Positions 12,163-25,800 of a stretch of 64,000 bases of DNA are shown in pieces. Both the position numbers and the translations under genes were made by a program. Numbering within the stretch: the stretch's first letter is position 1; every line of letters begins with the position of its first letter. Origin of the DNA: Dreissena polymorpha (Eukaryota; Mollusca; Bivalvia; Myida; Dreissenidae); assembly GCF_020536995.1 (NCBI RefSeq), contig NC_068358.1, forward strand, positions 52,707,517 to 52,771,516. The letters run 5' to 3'. The notes below the pieces were generated by a model. That model saw only the letters and a program-made list of their open reading frames with translations. It was not told the origin of the DNA and ran no database searches.

Positions 12163-14839
12163 ATGGCGTACAGGAACATGACGTCAATTTTCCTAATATT
12201 GACACTGTGCTGCGCGGTTACACATGGTTCATCCAAACATGTTCACGAGTTTGAAAATATACAATCAGAGGACCAACACCTGGACTTAAACATGCTGGAG
12301 GCCTTAACTCACTTTTTAGAACAAACAAAGGTATTGTGTAAAAATAGTATTGATTGTTGAATGTAATCTCTTCTTCAGGCGTCTTAGTCCCGTGAGGGAA
12401 AGGTTTCGGAAAGCTATCCCTTTCCGCTGTTTAAGTGTGGTAGTGTTTTACTATGTTCTTGTAAAATGACGCTATTTGGTTGTGTTTGAGCAGCTGGAGT
12501 TTCACTTCTTTATATTGGAATCATTCATGTTACGCAAGAATGTATGTTTTAAAATCAAAATGCTGAATTACGTATAAATGCCATGCATGTATTAACAGAT
12601 AGCATGCTTTTAAAGATTCATACAAACATATCAGCTGGCCTACAAAGGAAAGGATTCTCCTGGAAGAATTGTGGTCAATCTTCAGCACTCGTGGACATCA
12701 GGTCGCTGTCACTGAGCCCCGACCCCCTGTCGTTGCCCGGACCAGTTAATGTTGCAGCTTATTTTACAGTGAATCGCGCACTAAATGCTCCACTGAAAGT
12801 ATGCTAAGAGTTCTTCTTTATGAATACAAATGAAGATACGGGTTTCTTTGACATGTGTTTGCTAATTGTGTCTGTTAAATGCACTGAATAAGTTGTAGGC
12901 ACAGATGTCTAAATTTCTAGTATTGCCATAGTTACCCACGATAACATGTTATTGAATGCGTATAAAATGCTCATATATATTTTGTCTAGGTTATATTTCA
13001 GGTTAAAAATAAAGTTTAGCTAAGATTTCTTTACCAAAAATCTACGTTTGTCTATGTTTTCATTCAGAGTTTTTGTGACTGAACATTTTCCAATAGCACA
13101 CGTGCTATTTGCGATATATTGTTGCTATTGTTTTCTGTGTACAGGCACGTTTGACAGTCTACAAGAAGATTCTGTTCACATATATAAAGGTCCGCTCGTT
13201 CAAGTTCGGTGACATGTGTTCCAGTTTGGCAAAATACAAGTATCGGTGCCCCGATCAACTTAAGAAGATTGGGATCAAATGCTCGTGTCCAATAGCACCG
13301 GTATATTAAGGGATTAGTAATTATAAACATTGGTGTCATTGCTTGTTAACCCTGAATGATGTGTTTTGGAGCATTAATCAGAACAAATTTGTATATGCCA
13401 TGGTGTTGATAATAAGCTTTTTTATTAAATTTATTTAAAATCTAACTGAAAGTTATTTTGATAGGACAACTGTAAATCGGTTTTGATGCTTTTTTATTCT
13501 GGGAGCAATAATTTTATGATACTCATTTGTCTTTGTCTATAGAAATTAGGCATTATCTATATCTATGTTAAAGAAGAACATTAGCTATAAGAATACCACT
13601 TTACGCATCCAAAGGCTCGCCTCATATTTAAATCGTACATTAACAAAACGTATTATAAACAATAATTGCATACTTGACAAGTCATGCACATTTTTTCTAG
13701 AGTAAGCATAACTCAAATATAGAAATAATGATTCTCCAAAACATTATATTCACATAAATAATGTTAAACAGCCGATAATATTTAATTTTAATTAAGTGAC
13801 AAATTGCTTATACAAAACAGGACAATAAATACTGAACAACGCAAATGAACTTGCATAAAAGATTGGGTCACTCATGCAACATCTAATTTAGGTTGCTTTT
13901 AAAATTTACGAATAATGTATGGGATACATTATTATTCAAGTGTCATTTGTTTTCTTTAAAATACCATCATTCGTTCATAAATAACATTAATTACAGAACG
14001 TTGTTCAGTTGTTAAGTGATTTAACTAGTGGTCAATAAACCTTCGAGCAATACGAAGAATAATAAATCTTAGGCGTTTGAGAAACAACGTAGTTACTATT
14101 TTCCTTGATGAATTTTGATTGACTGATTATTGAGAGCAACGGGATATTACAGGATAAGGCTGTAAAAAAATGACAAATGACACTCGTGAACTCGCACTTA
14201 ACTAGATTGTTCTGTTTGTGCTAGGTTAAGTTTGAGCTAGGCTTCAAGGCCGCAGGAAAAGTCTAAAAACTGGTTGCACTGAAATGACATTCAAGGAAAC
14301 ACACTATGCGCGTGGTGACATATATTCAAACACATTGCGCATACTACAAATCTTTAAAATGCAGTAAACACTATTTTAAATAAATGGCAAAATAGGCCGA
14401 CTAAAATCAACCCCTGATCTTCTCGAATATGTTTGTAAGACCTGAACTTTATTTTCTGTGTGATACAGTGTAAATAATTTAACTCATTTCTATTACGGAG
14501 AAAAAATACATTAAAAATATAAAAATATTTTAATTAAATATATTGATATTAATTTTAATGAATGTGTTAATAAAAGTCATGCCAAGAGGCCAAATGCTGT
14601 GTAGGTTAAAGCATATCCAATACATGAACGTGGAATGGATATGAGTAAACATATATATACAGTTGTATTTTCCCATTAACACACTGACCCTTTGAGAGAA
14701 AACAATATAAATTTACAAACAACAAACTGATGTCGGTTGATGTATTAAAAACATTAACAATGAATTGCATCATAATTAGAATCCCCAATAATGAATTGAA
14801 TTTTAAAGATCTCCACAAAATTACTTAAAAGCCGTCAAA

Positions 14840-14910
<71 letters not shown>

Positions 14911-15206
14911 TTTTAGAATGTGACCTAGACCCAATGAATGTAATTAACAAGTATTTTAACGAAATACGCTACAAATCAACAAATACTTATACCATAAATT
15001 TTAACAAAGCATATATTACTCACAATTAATTTATCTTGTGACTTTGTAAACATGCATTTCTATTGCAGAACACATACAACCTTGGGATGACACAGTTTTA
15101 TGTATCGTCTAAACGCATCCCCAAGGGAGACTATCGCATCGTTATGGATATTTCAATGAATCAGTCTCAGGTTTTGTGCATCGACGTGCATTTTTCCTTA
15201 AAATAG
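12163..15206 (+). CDS. Ganglioside GM2 activator-like protein, copy 2
   Basis: Coding exons 12163-12330, 12616-12798, 13145-13300 and 15069-15206, all joined in phase 0 with GT/AG borders, give 214 aa. Exon 1 gives a signal peptide (MAYRNMTSIFLILTLCCAV) followed by the family-typical KHVHEFE. Exon 2 carries GFSWKNCG and LSPDPLSLPGPVNV. Exon 3 carries CPDQLKKIGIKCSCPIAP, exon 4 GDYRIVMDIS and VLCIDVHFSLK. GM2 activator proteins are small secreted or lysosomal lipid-transfer proteins that lift glycolipid from membranes; the substrate here is unknown. Six core cysteines are present, but a six-residue shortening of the loop after YIKV removes both partners of the human C99-C106 bond. The frame 12583-12807 is only exon 2 read into intron. 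An AATAAA lies at 15323-15328. This copy appears functional. Confidence 0.85.
14845..14909. repeat. (TA)n microsatellite
   Basis: Almost pure AT dinucleotide run in intron 3 of copy 2, absent from the equivalent place in copy 1. Confidence 0.95.
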
Positions 15207-15322
15207 AGTCAAACCTCTTTCCACAACTGATTTGGCTAGCTGGCTGATGTTGTTTTCTTTTCTTCAATTGGTTTGACTTTATTTGTATGTTCTCATACCA
15301 TTTGTTTGTCTGCAGGTTGCGA

Positions 15323-15328
15323 AATAAA
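15323..15328 (+). terminator. Probable poly(A) signal of copy 2
   Basis: AATAAA about 117 nt after the copy 2 stop codon. The aligned position in copy 1 (near 3752) reads gagaaat, so the hexamer is missing there. Confidence 0.45.
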
Positions 15329-17499
15329 TCTATGTTTTTTAAGCATCCTATTTTATAATTGCTTTGGTGATTCAGGTATATTTTGATTTAAAATACTTAC
15401 AAAGTATTGATTATGTATTTATTTTTGCGTTTTGATATCTAGCAATATATTTTTTAAAGAGTATCATATAACTTACAATTCGAGAGCAATTTTATTTTGC
15501 CTGTCTACAATATATGTGTAACTTATGTGTTCAGTGTCGCGTGTAACCTTTTTTCTTGGTCTGAGGTTATCTGGCTGTTTGACTGTTAAACCTGTTAAGA
15601 TGAAACGCAAAAGTTATAGGTAGATTTTAAATGGTGATGTGAGCAACAAAAGAAGCGTTACTTTAAACCTTACACTGTTCTATTCATTCAAAGTGTTCAT
15701 TCAAAAAAAAATCATATATTTTTTTACGGAACATCTTTTTCTCATTATGAATGATAGCATGTTGAAATGTCAAAGGTATAAAGAGCTTTCAATTAGGAGG
15801 ATTATAGTGCACTTCTAAGGATTATAGTGCACAAGAAGTGCAGCTATTGACCCGTTGTTATGTATTTGTTACTTGTTTTTGTTGCCTTCTACCAATTATT
15901 GCCCCATCGACTGGGCACACATTTTATAACTAAACGCTGACATTATGTTGTCTAAAATGTTTTAATATTAAGACGTATGCGCATGATGTCTTCTGATATA
16001 TTTTATAAAATATACACCTTGCATATAATTGTTACTTAAAAATACTTGCATTACATTTTTATATTACAATAAATCAATAAATACAACGCTGTTATTATGG
16101 TTTGTCATTCGTAGTTAGCTACATGTGTGTGTCATAGTGAAATGGTATTAATATTTATTTATTTTTTCTAAAAAAAGTAATTCACATATTTGAAAAAAAA
16201 CGCGATCATATCTGGGAAATCTGTTCTGAAAAACAGTTATCTTCTTTGACGATTTTTTAAGTTTCCGGGCTTTCTTACCGTATTTTAAAAGATATCGAAT
16301 TGGTTATTGACCAGTTTCGCACTGCATAACCCACCGAAAATAGTACTTCACCCAAGGTCAGTTCTAATGAGCCTGACATGACTGACGTACTTTTAGATGT
16401 ACAGTTTCAGAGTTTGTCGAAGTGTCATTATGCCGACTAGAATAGCGATATATTGTTATGCTTGTATCCTGTTTACTAAATAGTAACGTCATTGTTCTGG
16501 TAATCGGACACGAGTTGCGCGTAGCACATCAAAACGTAACACCATGCACTTTACCTTGAAAGGGATTGTTGTTCCCGTCTCTCATCTTAAACTAATATAT
16601 TACAATTTACACAGAGTTTATATGTGTTTCGAAAACAACATAAACGCAAATAAAGCACGTCTATACATTCGAAAAAAACAAACAAAGGAGAGCTCCTTCC
16701 GCACTGAATTTCAAATAATAAATATCGCACCATTTTAATGATTATAGTATTTTGATTAAAGTCGGATCGAATGCAAAAGTTTGGGCAAATAACTTAATAG
16801 ACTAAGAACGTTAGAAAGAATGTAATAGTGTTTGTGTTACAAAGTGTACATTTGCATTAATCTCTTTGAATGTTGCAACATCCACCAGTATCAATTTCCA
16901 ATTTACAACATAGTTTCAGGTAGTAAATTTCATAAACCATTTCAACAGCATGTAAGTCCGCCTTTTCCTTTTTGCAATAACATATTTCAATTGTGTTTAC
17001 ATTTATTTTAAATCAGCATTTGCATGTATATTGATACATATGACTTGATTTCAAGTGCACGGATTTATAGAAAATAATGAAATTAATCTTCAAATATCAA
17101 CATAAAACTTTTTCAGTTAAATAATTAACAGCAATTTAGTCAGAATTGTCATTTATTAAAACAATCGTCATGTCGGGTCCTTGGTAGGAGCATTTATCAC
17201 GTTGGAAAGAGCGATAAATCCGCACTTGTACTACAGACTTTCAACGTTATTTACAACAAGAAAGTTTCGTGAAGCCGGCATTTATGTGCCTTCTTGTTTT
17301 AAAACTGAACGTTATCTGTATAGCTATTGATCGTTGGTCTTAAAGTTTCCCTGTCAACAATGATAACCGCTAAAATAAATACATAAAACAATCATTTCGA
17401 TGACATTAGTTTTGTGCAGATAATACTTTAATGTAATAGTTTGATGGCTATCTATAGAAGTTGCTTGATTTATTAGGCTTCCATCTCTTCTTTCAAGTA

Positions 17500-18496
17500 T
17501 CCTCCAAGGCCCGAACATCGTCAGTGTCCGAACATCGTCCTTCTTTCTAATCTCGCGATTTTATCACGTGATTTTGTGCAGTGACGTCACACACACTACG
17601 GTTTGTTGACATACGGTGAAACACAAATTCAAAAACGAAAAAATGCGTAAAAAACAAGTAATACATGTATTTAAGTCCATTAAACACTCAGTAAATACCT
17701 TTTTTGGTACATTATTCAAGCTATAATATGCTTTAAAATCGAATTTCACATTTTTTTACCCACATTCGACTGGTTTTGTATAGCACATGATCAAGTTGAT
17801 GAAAAAGCTCATGACGTATTTGGGGCCCAACACGGGGTATTATTAGTGTGCGCATTGCCTTTAACAGCGACACAGTTAATTAAAATCCATTTTAAGCGCT
17901 AAGACAGCGTCAATTCATTTCATCTTAGAATCTTATTTGAATTCCTTTTTTATTTTTAATAATAGTGCCCTTCATGGAAATTCCATTCCAAATACAAGAA
18001 TTATTTGCCAGAAAACGTACTTAAAGCAGAGGTAAAGAGTAAAAAACGATCGATCCGTCGGGCTGCCCAAGAATATGGTATTCCATACAACTGTAAGGAA
18101 GAATAAATCATTAACCCATATGTTTGGGTTTTGTGTTACATGTTTTTAATGTAAGGTTTAAAGTTGAAAAATTTTGACATTTGAAACCAATAAATACTTT
18201 ACATTGTATAGTGTTGCCTGACCTACTAGTGGTAAGCTCCTTTGTAATTTGATTGGCCCGTTCAAGTCATGTGACGATGTTTGGACTCTGCAAACGGCGG
18301 ACATTTTATTCATATAAGTGTGTTTGGAGACAGATTAAGGACATGTGTGCATGGATTTCGATGAAATAAACTTGAGATATACGTGCTAAGAAGTGACTTT
18401 CACCCAGGTAAGTGTACTTTTGTACAAATTGTCTTTATTTATACAAGATATTACTTGACCTAATTCTTAGCGTGACGATGTTAGGGCCCGGGAGGA
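17500..18496 (+). mobile_element. Non-autonomous pogo-like element with TA target site
   Basis: Inverted ends: TCCTCCAAGGCCCGAACATC at 17500 against the reverse complement of the right end, TCCTCCCGGGCCCTAACATC, ending at 18496. TA flanks both sides (17498-17499 and 18497-18498). A second inner copy of the gaacatcgtc motif occurs near each end. The 997-bp interior keeps one transposase-like exon and no catalytic core. Confidence 0.8.
17966..18092 (+). pseudogene. Remnant N-terminal exon of a pogo-like transposase
   Basis: After an acceptor (tttaataatag) a frame reads KYKNYLPENVLKAEVKSKK, then IRRAAQEYGIPYN, the pattern of a pipsqueak-type helix-turn-helix at the start of pogo-type transposases. 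It is followed by a donor-like gtaagg at 18093; without splicing the frame stops at 18106. No DDE core follows, so the protein cannot be a transposase. It could at most be a short DNA-binding peptide. Confidence 0.6.
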
Positions 18497-18649
18497 TATG
18501 TTAGTACCGGGTACTTGAGCGTGTGTGCTTCCTGTGTGTTATCCCTTAATTCAAAGTATTAAGCTCTAAATTTAAAATTTACTTTACAGTGTTAAATCTG
18601 AATATGCCTTGTTGTTCTTTCGCTATTTTCTTTGCGTTTTGTCGGTTTG

Positions 18650-19010
18650 GAGTACTCGGCGAATTTGGCAGTCAACAACACGCCGACACGTGAGATTGAG
18701 AAATATAGAAACCGACATAATAATGACATATGATTATTTCACATGTGCGTGTTTTCAGGTTTGAAGGGCTCCAATACAATAATACGACATAACGACAAAT
18801 ATACCCGATGGAACAACAATGGACATCTTTTTCTTTCGTGTTGGCGACTTTAAAATCCCCAAACACGATGACACGCCAGAACGCCAGATATACCCGCCAG
18901 AACGAAAGTAATGACATGTGTCGTAATCTCGTGTTTGCGATTTTTAAACCAGGCACAACTAAACGCGAACACGTGAATATAAGTAAAGCTGTCCAGTACA
19001 GTTCATTTTA
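18650..19010. repeat. Probable MITE with acacgccagaacgcca motifs
   Basis: A 360-bp stretch contains several related words in both orientations (cacgatgacacgccagaacg, cgtgttggcgacttt, cacgccgacacgtgag, cgtgtttgcgattttt), suggesting a degenerate palindromic element. The ends are not clear. The open frames here, 18672-18956 minus and 18808-19014 plus, are not supported as genes. Confidence 0.35.
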
Positions 19011-19439
19011 TTGAATTTTTGCTCGAATGAAAATGCATAATATGTGTAAAAATATTTAACAATTTAGGCTATATTGTGTAAAAGCACCATATCAAAAGCA
19101 TATAATAATAATTAAACAAAGGAAGCTTAGCAAACAAACAAAACATTCGCAAAGACTCAGTATACATGTATAATTATGTCATTAAAATGTATATCATTAC
19201 CTAGTGACTAAAACAAGAAATTCGTTCATTTATTTCCAAAACACATGTTATGTGTTTCTTTTTAATCTAATTTGATAAAAAATATATAAAATATTGTCAG
19301 ATCATCAAATTCCTTAGATCTTGCAAGGTAAACATCCGGGGCAGCTGGTTAAACTCGCCATAGCAGGTACTCTTCTAGTGCAGGGACCAGATCAGTCGCA
19401 CTGACTGCAAGACAAACGCGCTCTCTATCATTCGTTCAT

Positions 19440-19820
19440 GCAGTTTATCGTCGCTCTGGGAAACTAGGGTTAATGCGTGGTTGTAAAATGTCATCCCGAA
19501 TTAGTCTGCGCAGTCCGCACAGCCTTATCAGGGACGACAGTTTTCGCCTAAACTGGATTTTCACTATACATAGACTTATTTTAAAGGAAAACTACCATAA
19601 AAGCGGGAAGTGTCGTCCCAGATTAGCCAGTGCGGACTGCAAGTAGTTGCACTGCTAAGGAAACATAATACAGAGCGTCTAATGTGCCATGATGCAAATG
19701 TGCATAAAACAATTTATATGTGTCGCAGAACGTGTCGTCTTTAATAAGACAGCACAGGCTAATCAGTGACTTAACTTTACACACATGCATTAAGCCCTGT
19801 TTTCCCAAAACGTGGCTATT
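19440..19820. mobile_element. MITE of the gactgcgcagtcc/aggctaatcaggg family
   Basis: Left end gggaaactagggttaatgcg and right end catgcattaagccctgtttt are inverted matches of the family terminus. The interior has gtctgcgcagtccgcacagc and gtcgtcccagattagccag words. Related copies or fragments lie at 20905-21010, 51298-51497, 58560-58765, 61235-61395 and 61645-61860. The family is recalled as very abundant in dreissenid bivalves. Confidence 0.6.
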
Positions 19821-19858
19821 TTTTCTACATTTAAACTTTAAATTAAATGAACCCGTAG

Positions 19859-22800
19859 TTACCCGAGGCAGAGCTGTATGTTGATGCAGCCCAGCTCCCT
19901 GCCTTTCGACGACAGTTGGATGGTGATGTCAAACGCCCCCGTCACCGTGATCTTCTGGATCGGCAGGTAATATGTGATATTTTTTAAACTGTATTTGTAC
20001 TAGAAACAAAAAGGATAAGTAAAGACTATCAGTATGTATCAGTATGTTAGTGTATATACAGGCATACATTGGTAGAAAAATGTGTGCACATGGCTGCCCG
20101 TTTGTGTTTGGATGATATGTGATTTTGACAGGATGCAGTTATAAAATAAAGTTAAGTTTTAGGTTGGATGATAAATGGTGTACGTCGAATAAGTAAATGT
20201 CATGTTATTGATTTACAATTCCTGGGCGGCAATTTGTTTTGATTTTTATTTACATATTCTCTTATTAGAAAATATATCTACTTGTATTGAAATACAAAAT
20301 TAACATGAGCAGTTACGAACAATCACAGTGGAGCGCGAATGCTATCCCATTTTCATTCCGTTTTGTTATACGTGTTAGTTCAGTAAAGTGAATTAAACAA
20401 TGACCTCGGAAGATTTTCGTTTAAATAATTGCACAGCTTAGCATGCACGTTAACAAATTAAATCTAAATATCTCTTTATATCTCTCAAAGTACCAAGAGG
20501 GGATTAAAGATTGCAGGTCACGGTTTTTCGTCTTAGTCAGGTAACTTAAGTTATGGTCCCCAAAGGGCATGTTCGAAACTTAAATAGAATGCATGTAGTC
20601 CTTGCAAAGATACATACTTGTTGCACGCGACGCGTAAGCGGATCATTACCGACAACAATCGAACTACCGAAGCATGGTCGAGCTAAAACCATGTATCAAA
20701 ACTTAAGTTCAAAGAACGTACCTTTGGGAAGGGGCAATTGTATTTATACTTTGCAGCCATCTGGCATAGGTCAAAGTGGCAGTATTCCTCCTTATACACG
20801 CACACGTCGTAGTACTCTGGACCCATCTTCATCATCACCTTCATGTCAACCTGACAACACGTAGCAACGCCCTATCACTAAGAGGCCGCTAACAAAGTCT
20901 CGTCTACACGAAAATCCAGTCTATGCGAAAGTGTCGTCCCTGATTAGACTGAGCAGTTTGGACGACCCTTAACGCACATGTATTACGCCAAGCTTCCCCA
21001 GAACAAAGCTCAAGTTATATCGTGTAACCAGTCTTTGTGTTTCAATCGATGTAAGATATCGCTTATGTGTCTACCCCAGTATATATGTTTTGCACGGGAA
21101 TTCTTCGGTGCTTTATCAATACTTTTGAAAAGTTACGGGTCAATGGAAACCTAAAATGGCACTAACATGTTCATACAAATGACTAAAGAACCTGAACGTG
21201 AAACTTTCCAGACCAATAATAAATGTTTGAAAATCAACACTACTGAATTGTGTTCAGATATAAATTATATTTAAAAGTAAAATAAAGCAGCGTCAATAAT
21301 TCGATATGTGTGAGGATATACATTTTGCGTTTATTAACATAATAACACATCAACAATCGTTTAATGTTTGTCCTTGAATTATTATTTACTGTTCGATTAC
21401 GTCATATTGGGCTTGTAAGGTTTCGCGAGGTAAATAGTAAGATATCGCTTTTTGCAGCCGATGCATTAAGAAATCGAAATCGTCCGTCTTCCTTGTACAG
21501 ACATATTAACTAAAAAGAATATATGACTAGAAATAGAATATATTTTGTACCTCAAAGTAGGTGTTCAGTGTTTTCACGACTTCAAAAACTCGAAAATACA
21601 TAGGAAATTATTAAAACAGTGGCATTCGACACTGGGACACTAATCTTAATATTAAAACGGGTCACCGAAGGTACGTACATTTCTGTGATTTTTTTTCCAG
21701 AGTATCTAAAGACCACTTCTAAACACCCTGTTTGCCAACATACCAAAATGTTATTGAAGAGTTTTAAACATCTCTAGCGAATCCTTTATGTGCCATTATT
21801 TTTTAATTAATAATGTTTATATAGTCATATAAGTTAAACTACACGGCTGCCTGTCGGTATTATTTTGAAACGACTTGCGTCCAGATTATAATTGAACACA
21901 ATTAATTATTCAAAATAAGAATTGCGACAGTATCCTTATATAAGTAAGTGTTCAACATGAAATCCATGACATGCTTAAATAAGCATACTCCTTTTCGACC
22001 ATTTTCAATAGTCTTCTTAATAGTATTTTGGTCCAGTTTTTCCCTTATGTTCTTGAGAGATTTGTTAAGACCTGTGTATTATGTATTCCTCATATACCAA
22101 CGTCCATTCGAACAGCAGCCGGAGACTTCGGCGTCCATTCGACCAGCAGCCGGAGACTTCGGCATCCATTCGACCAGCAGCCGGAGACTTCGGAATCCAT
22201 TCGACCAGCAGCCGGAGACTTCGGCATCCATTCGACCAGCAGCCGGAGAATTCGGCATCCATTCGACCAGCAGCCGGGGACTTCGGCATCCATTCGACCA
22301 GCAGCCGGAGACTTCGGCATCCATTCGACCAGTAGCCGGTGACTTCGGCATCCATTCGACCAGCAGCCGGAGACTTCGGCATCCATTCGACCAGCAGCCG
22401 GAGACTTAAGCATCCATTCGACCAGCAGCCGGAGACTTCGGCATCCATTCGACCAGCAGTCGCAGACTTCGGCATCCATTCGACCAGCAGCCGGAGACCT
22501 CGGCATTCATTCGACCAGCAGCCGGAGACTTCGGCATCCATTCGACCAGCAGCCGGAGACTTCGGCATCCATTCGCCCAGCAGCAGGAGACTTCGGCATC
22601 CATTCGCCACGATCAATAAAGATCACTGTCAGTAACAGTTTCGCTTGTCCTCATGCAGCAATCAACGCCTTCTTAATTTGCGGAATGTTTAGATGATGAA
22701 TGCATGATGATGCATGTTTAGCTCCTAACATTATGCTCATCATGTTATATACAGCTCCTTTAAAAATGTCTTACATAAACGACATCTCACTTTGGGTCGT

Positions 22801-25800
22801 TGGATCACTTTTGACAACAGTATGATTATTTTTTCTGATGACGTCTCATGAAGACACATTGAGACTACATATATCTAAACGTTGGCATAAGAGAGCCTGC
22901 TTTGATATTTTGGTTTGATGTCCAATATTATCACGAATGGTCTTGATGGAGCGAATTGTAATCGAATATACCATTGTTCCATTGTGTCACACCGGTCTTT
23001 ACTGACCTGTGTGAATGCGCGCTAAGCATTGTGGGAAACGGACTTTTTTCCATCATGGCGTTGGTAAACATAATAAACACGGAAGTGAAAAATGGTAATT
23101 AATTATTATCAAAAACAGGCCCCATCAAACCGGGCCAGCTGTAATATATAGTTGGATGCAGTTTGTGCTTCAAAAGGAGCCACTTTTCATGTCAGTCTAT
23201 TGTTTGTAAGAATCACTAAACACGTAACTTAGACTAACTAAACATGTTGCAAGATTGTATCTTCGAAATAGTTAATAAATCTAAATCATAAATAAATATT
23301 TATAATTAAATACCTGCTGAAATTTGAGAACGTAAACGATTTAAAATAAACGCTGTGAACATTGCAAGGAATCTTACATGTAGGCCTAATGTGTGAGAGG
23401 ATTAGTCAGGGATAAAATAAAATGGAGTTCGAAGGATCTAACATTTTGAGGAAGACGTCATGGTATCTTGGACATTTGGCACTTTCATATATTTATTTAG
23501 TAGATACTGAAAATGCTGAATGTGCTAATTGCAACATCAAAGACAAGCAGGTGAGATTTTTACAGCTTTTTTTTCTTGACATAATATTGTATGTTTTCCA
23601 TTTAATTTATATGCCAGTGTTTTTTTACACCATTTTGGGAATGGTTTCCGGTCATTTCCCCCCCCCAGACGTTTCCTCCCCAAGACGTTTCCCCGCAAAG
23701 ACAATTCCTCCCCAGACGTTTCCCCCCCATTTTAGTTTTAGTGCAGATGTTCCCCCCCCCCCAATAAATTTATAATTGTTCGGTTGAAGTATAATCTTTG
23801 TTTATTATCAAAATTATTATTTTGTTTATGAAGTCTTTAATTAACTTTTAATATCTATGAAGCAGCTTGTATGGTTTTTTGGTTTTAGAATTGTTTTTTG
23901 GAGGGTTTAACTGTGTAATGATTGCATGTAAATCATTAGTAAGTGCATGTTGGTGTACTAGTGGAATACATGGAATATCCTCAAAATCTTACTGAGTATC
24001 TTATACATGTTGCTCAACACAAATGCAACCAATAATAATGTGTAATCAAGACCCGTTTTGAATACACAATTAACACCTTATTTCAGTTTAAGTGAACCTG
24101 GGCAGGGTTGTGCAAATGCAGTGTTTGTTGTTTTTTATCCAATTAAATATGGTCAATTGGTGAAATGAAAATGGTAAAATCAAATTAAAATTAATTTCGA
24201 CACTGTTTTCCTTGTAACAGATAAATATGATAAATAAATATTTACTTTGTAACTGTCAACATTTTTTTCATGCATTCATATGTTTATTATCAAATTATTG
24301 GATGTCACTGATATTTTATTTTTTACTAATAACTCATTTAGACTAAATAAAACAGAATTGAACTTTCCGTGCACATTATTTCATTATAAATAATATAATT
24401 TATTAGCAAATGTAATAAAAACTTATTGATATAAGAAACACAAAACACAATTACCTGTTTTTATTAAATGAATTTGTGGAATTTAAGGAAAAATTAATAA
24501 CTTATGAATTAAAAAAAAGGTAAATTAAAAGCAATTTATTAATAATAATTAAAACAGTGATAAACTACATAAAAATGTTTTTGTATGATAATGTACTAAT
24601 CTCATCTTATGAATGACTATCCCCCTTCAAAGATGTCACCTAATCTCATCAATGATGATTAATGGGCCTGTATATTGCACCATAAGTACCCCTTTATACA
24701 ATAGCTGTTATCTTGTTATATACACTTGCTAATCCAATTAACGCTTGTATATTGCACCATAAGTGCCTGATATATTGTTCAATGGTAGGTGTGTGTTGTT
24801 ACTAAATATTAGTGAAAACATAACTTTCCTATTATTTGCCTGGTTCTGAAAATATTTTCATCGTTGAGTTTCCTTTAATTTTTAAAGAATATTTTTGAGA
24901 GGTAACACCTGAGTACTACAAATCAATGTAAAATGTTCATACTAGATGTAATGGGACATTATAATTTAAATGTTACAAAACAATTTTATTTACTTGTCTC
25001 AAAATAAATATCCCAATATGATATTTATTTAGTCAAAATAATTTGTGTTTCAGTTATAACTTGGATATAGTTATTATTCTTCATTAAAAATCACAACTAT
25101 TCCACTTTAAATGACCATCAAAGCTGTGTTTTTACTCAATTTTTCAAGGATCTCAATAAATGAAAGAAACAATACAGGTACTTATAAAAACAGTTCTAAT
25201 TAGATCTATTTAATTGGTAAAATTTGTTTGAGGCTTCCCTAAAAACAACCATAATAAATCATTTCACTGATCTATTGATATATCTATTTAATAGGCAGAA
25301 TGACAAACAGAACTAGTGTGGTTTCTAGGGTCATAAATCTGGTCCCTAAGCCTTAATTGGTAATAATATGCATGCAGTGTTATGTCTCTGAAAGTGACAA
25401 TGAAGCAAATCTGCCCTTAGGCTATTTCATTTCACTCACACAAAAGGAGATAACTTGCTATTAATTTAATAGTTACTTCTAACTTGGCTCCTTTCTGTAT
25501 TAAGAGGGTTTTCATATTTTAAAGTTCAATTGGTCTTCAAAAGAATAAGCAATCAAAGTTCTTGATTTTGCCAACAAATAATGTTTACCAATTGTGGGTC
25601 TACTCTACTTTCTTTTAATAATTATTTCTAATTATGTTTTTTTTAATTTTTATATCAATGGAAAATGAAATATTTTTTCACTATTTTGTTTAAAAAGTAC
25701 TTTAAGAAATCCAGGCAAGAATACATGACAAGTAAGGGTTGTGTCAAGAAGGTGCCATTTAAGGCCCTATTATCAGTTTTGGATGCCCTAACCTGTATAG

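Larger units (their letters stand above)
11922..17165. repeat. Segmental duplication, copy B
   Basis: Second copy of the block at 1-8375, carrying the intact GM2-activator-like gene copy 2. It lacks the pogo-like insertion and the 420-bp intron segment, and has its own (TA)n expansion (14845-14909) and a small palindromic insertion near 15805-15858. Confidence 0.85.

Noticed and set aside
19859-19954. Shorter last exon of copy 3 starting after ...gatccag
   Set aside because: A stronger polypyrimidine acceptor at 20000-20001 gives a phase-0 exon whose added residues (YKYSLKNITYYLPIQ) match the family's YSL segment.
22103-22613. Regularly spaced repeats resembling a CRISPR array
   Set aside because: Units are contiguous with no unique spacers, and the genome is eukaryotic; it is a minisatellite.
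22065-22635. Overlapping long ORFs on both strands (up to 183 aa)
   Set aside because: They are translations of a stop-free 31-bp minisatellite; the 31-residue period appears in several frames and no splice or domain evidence exists.
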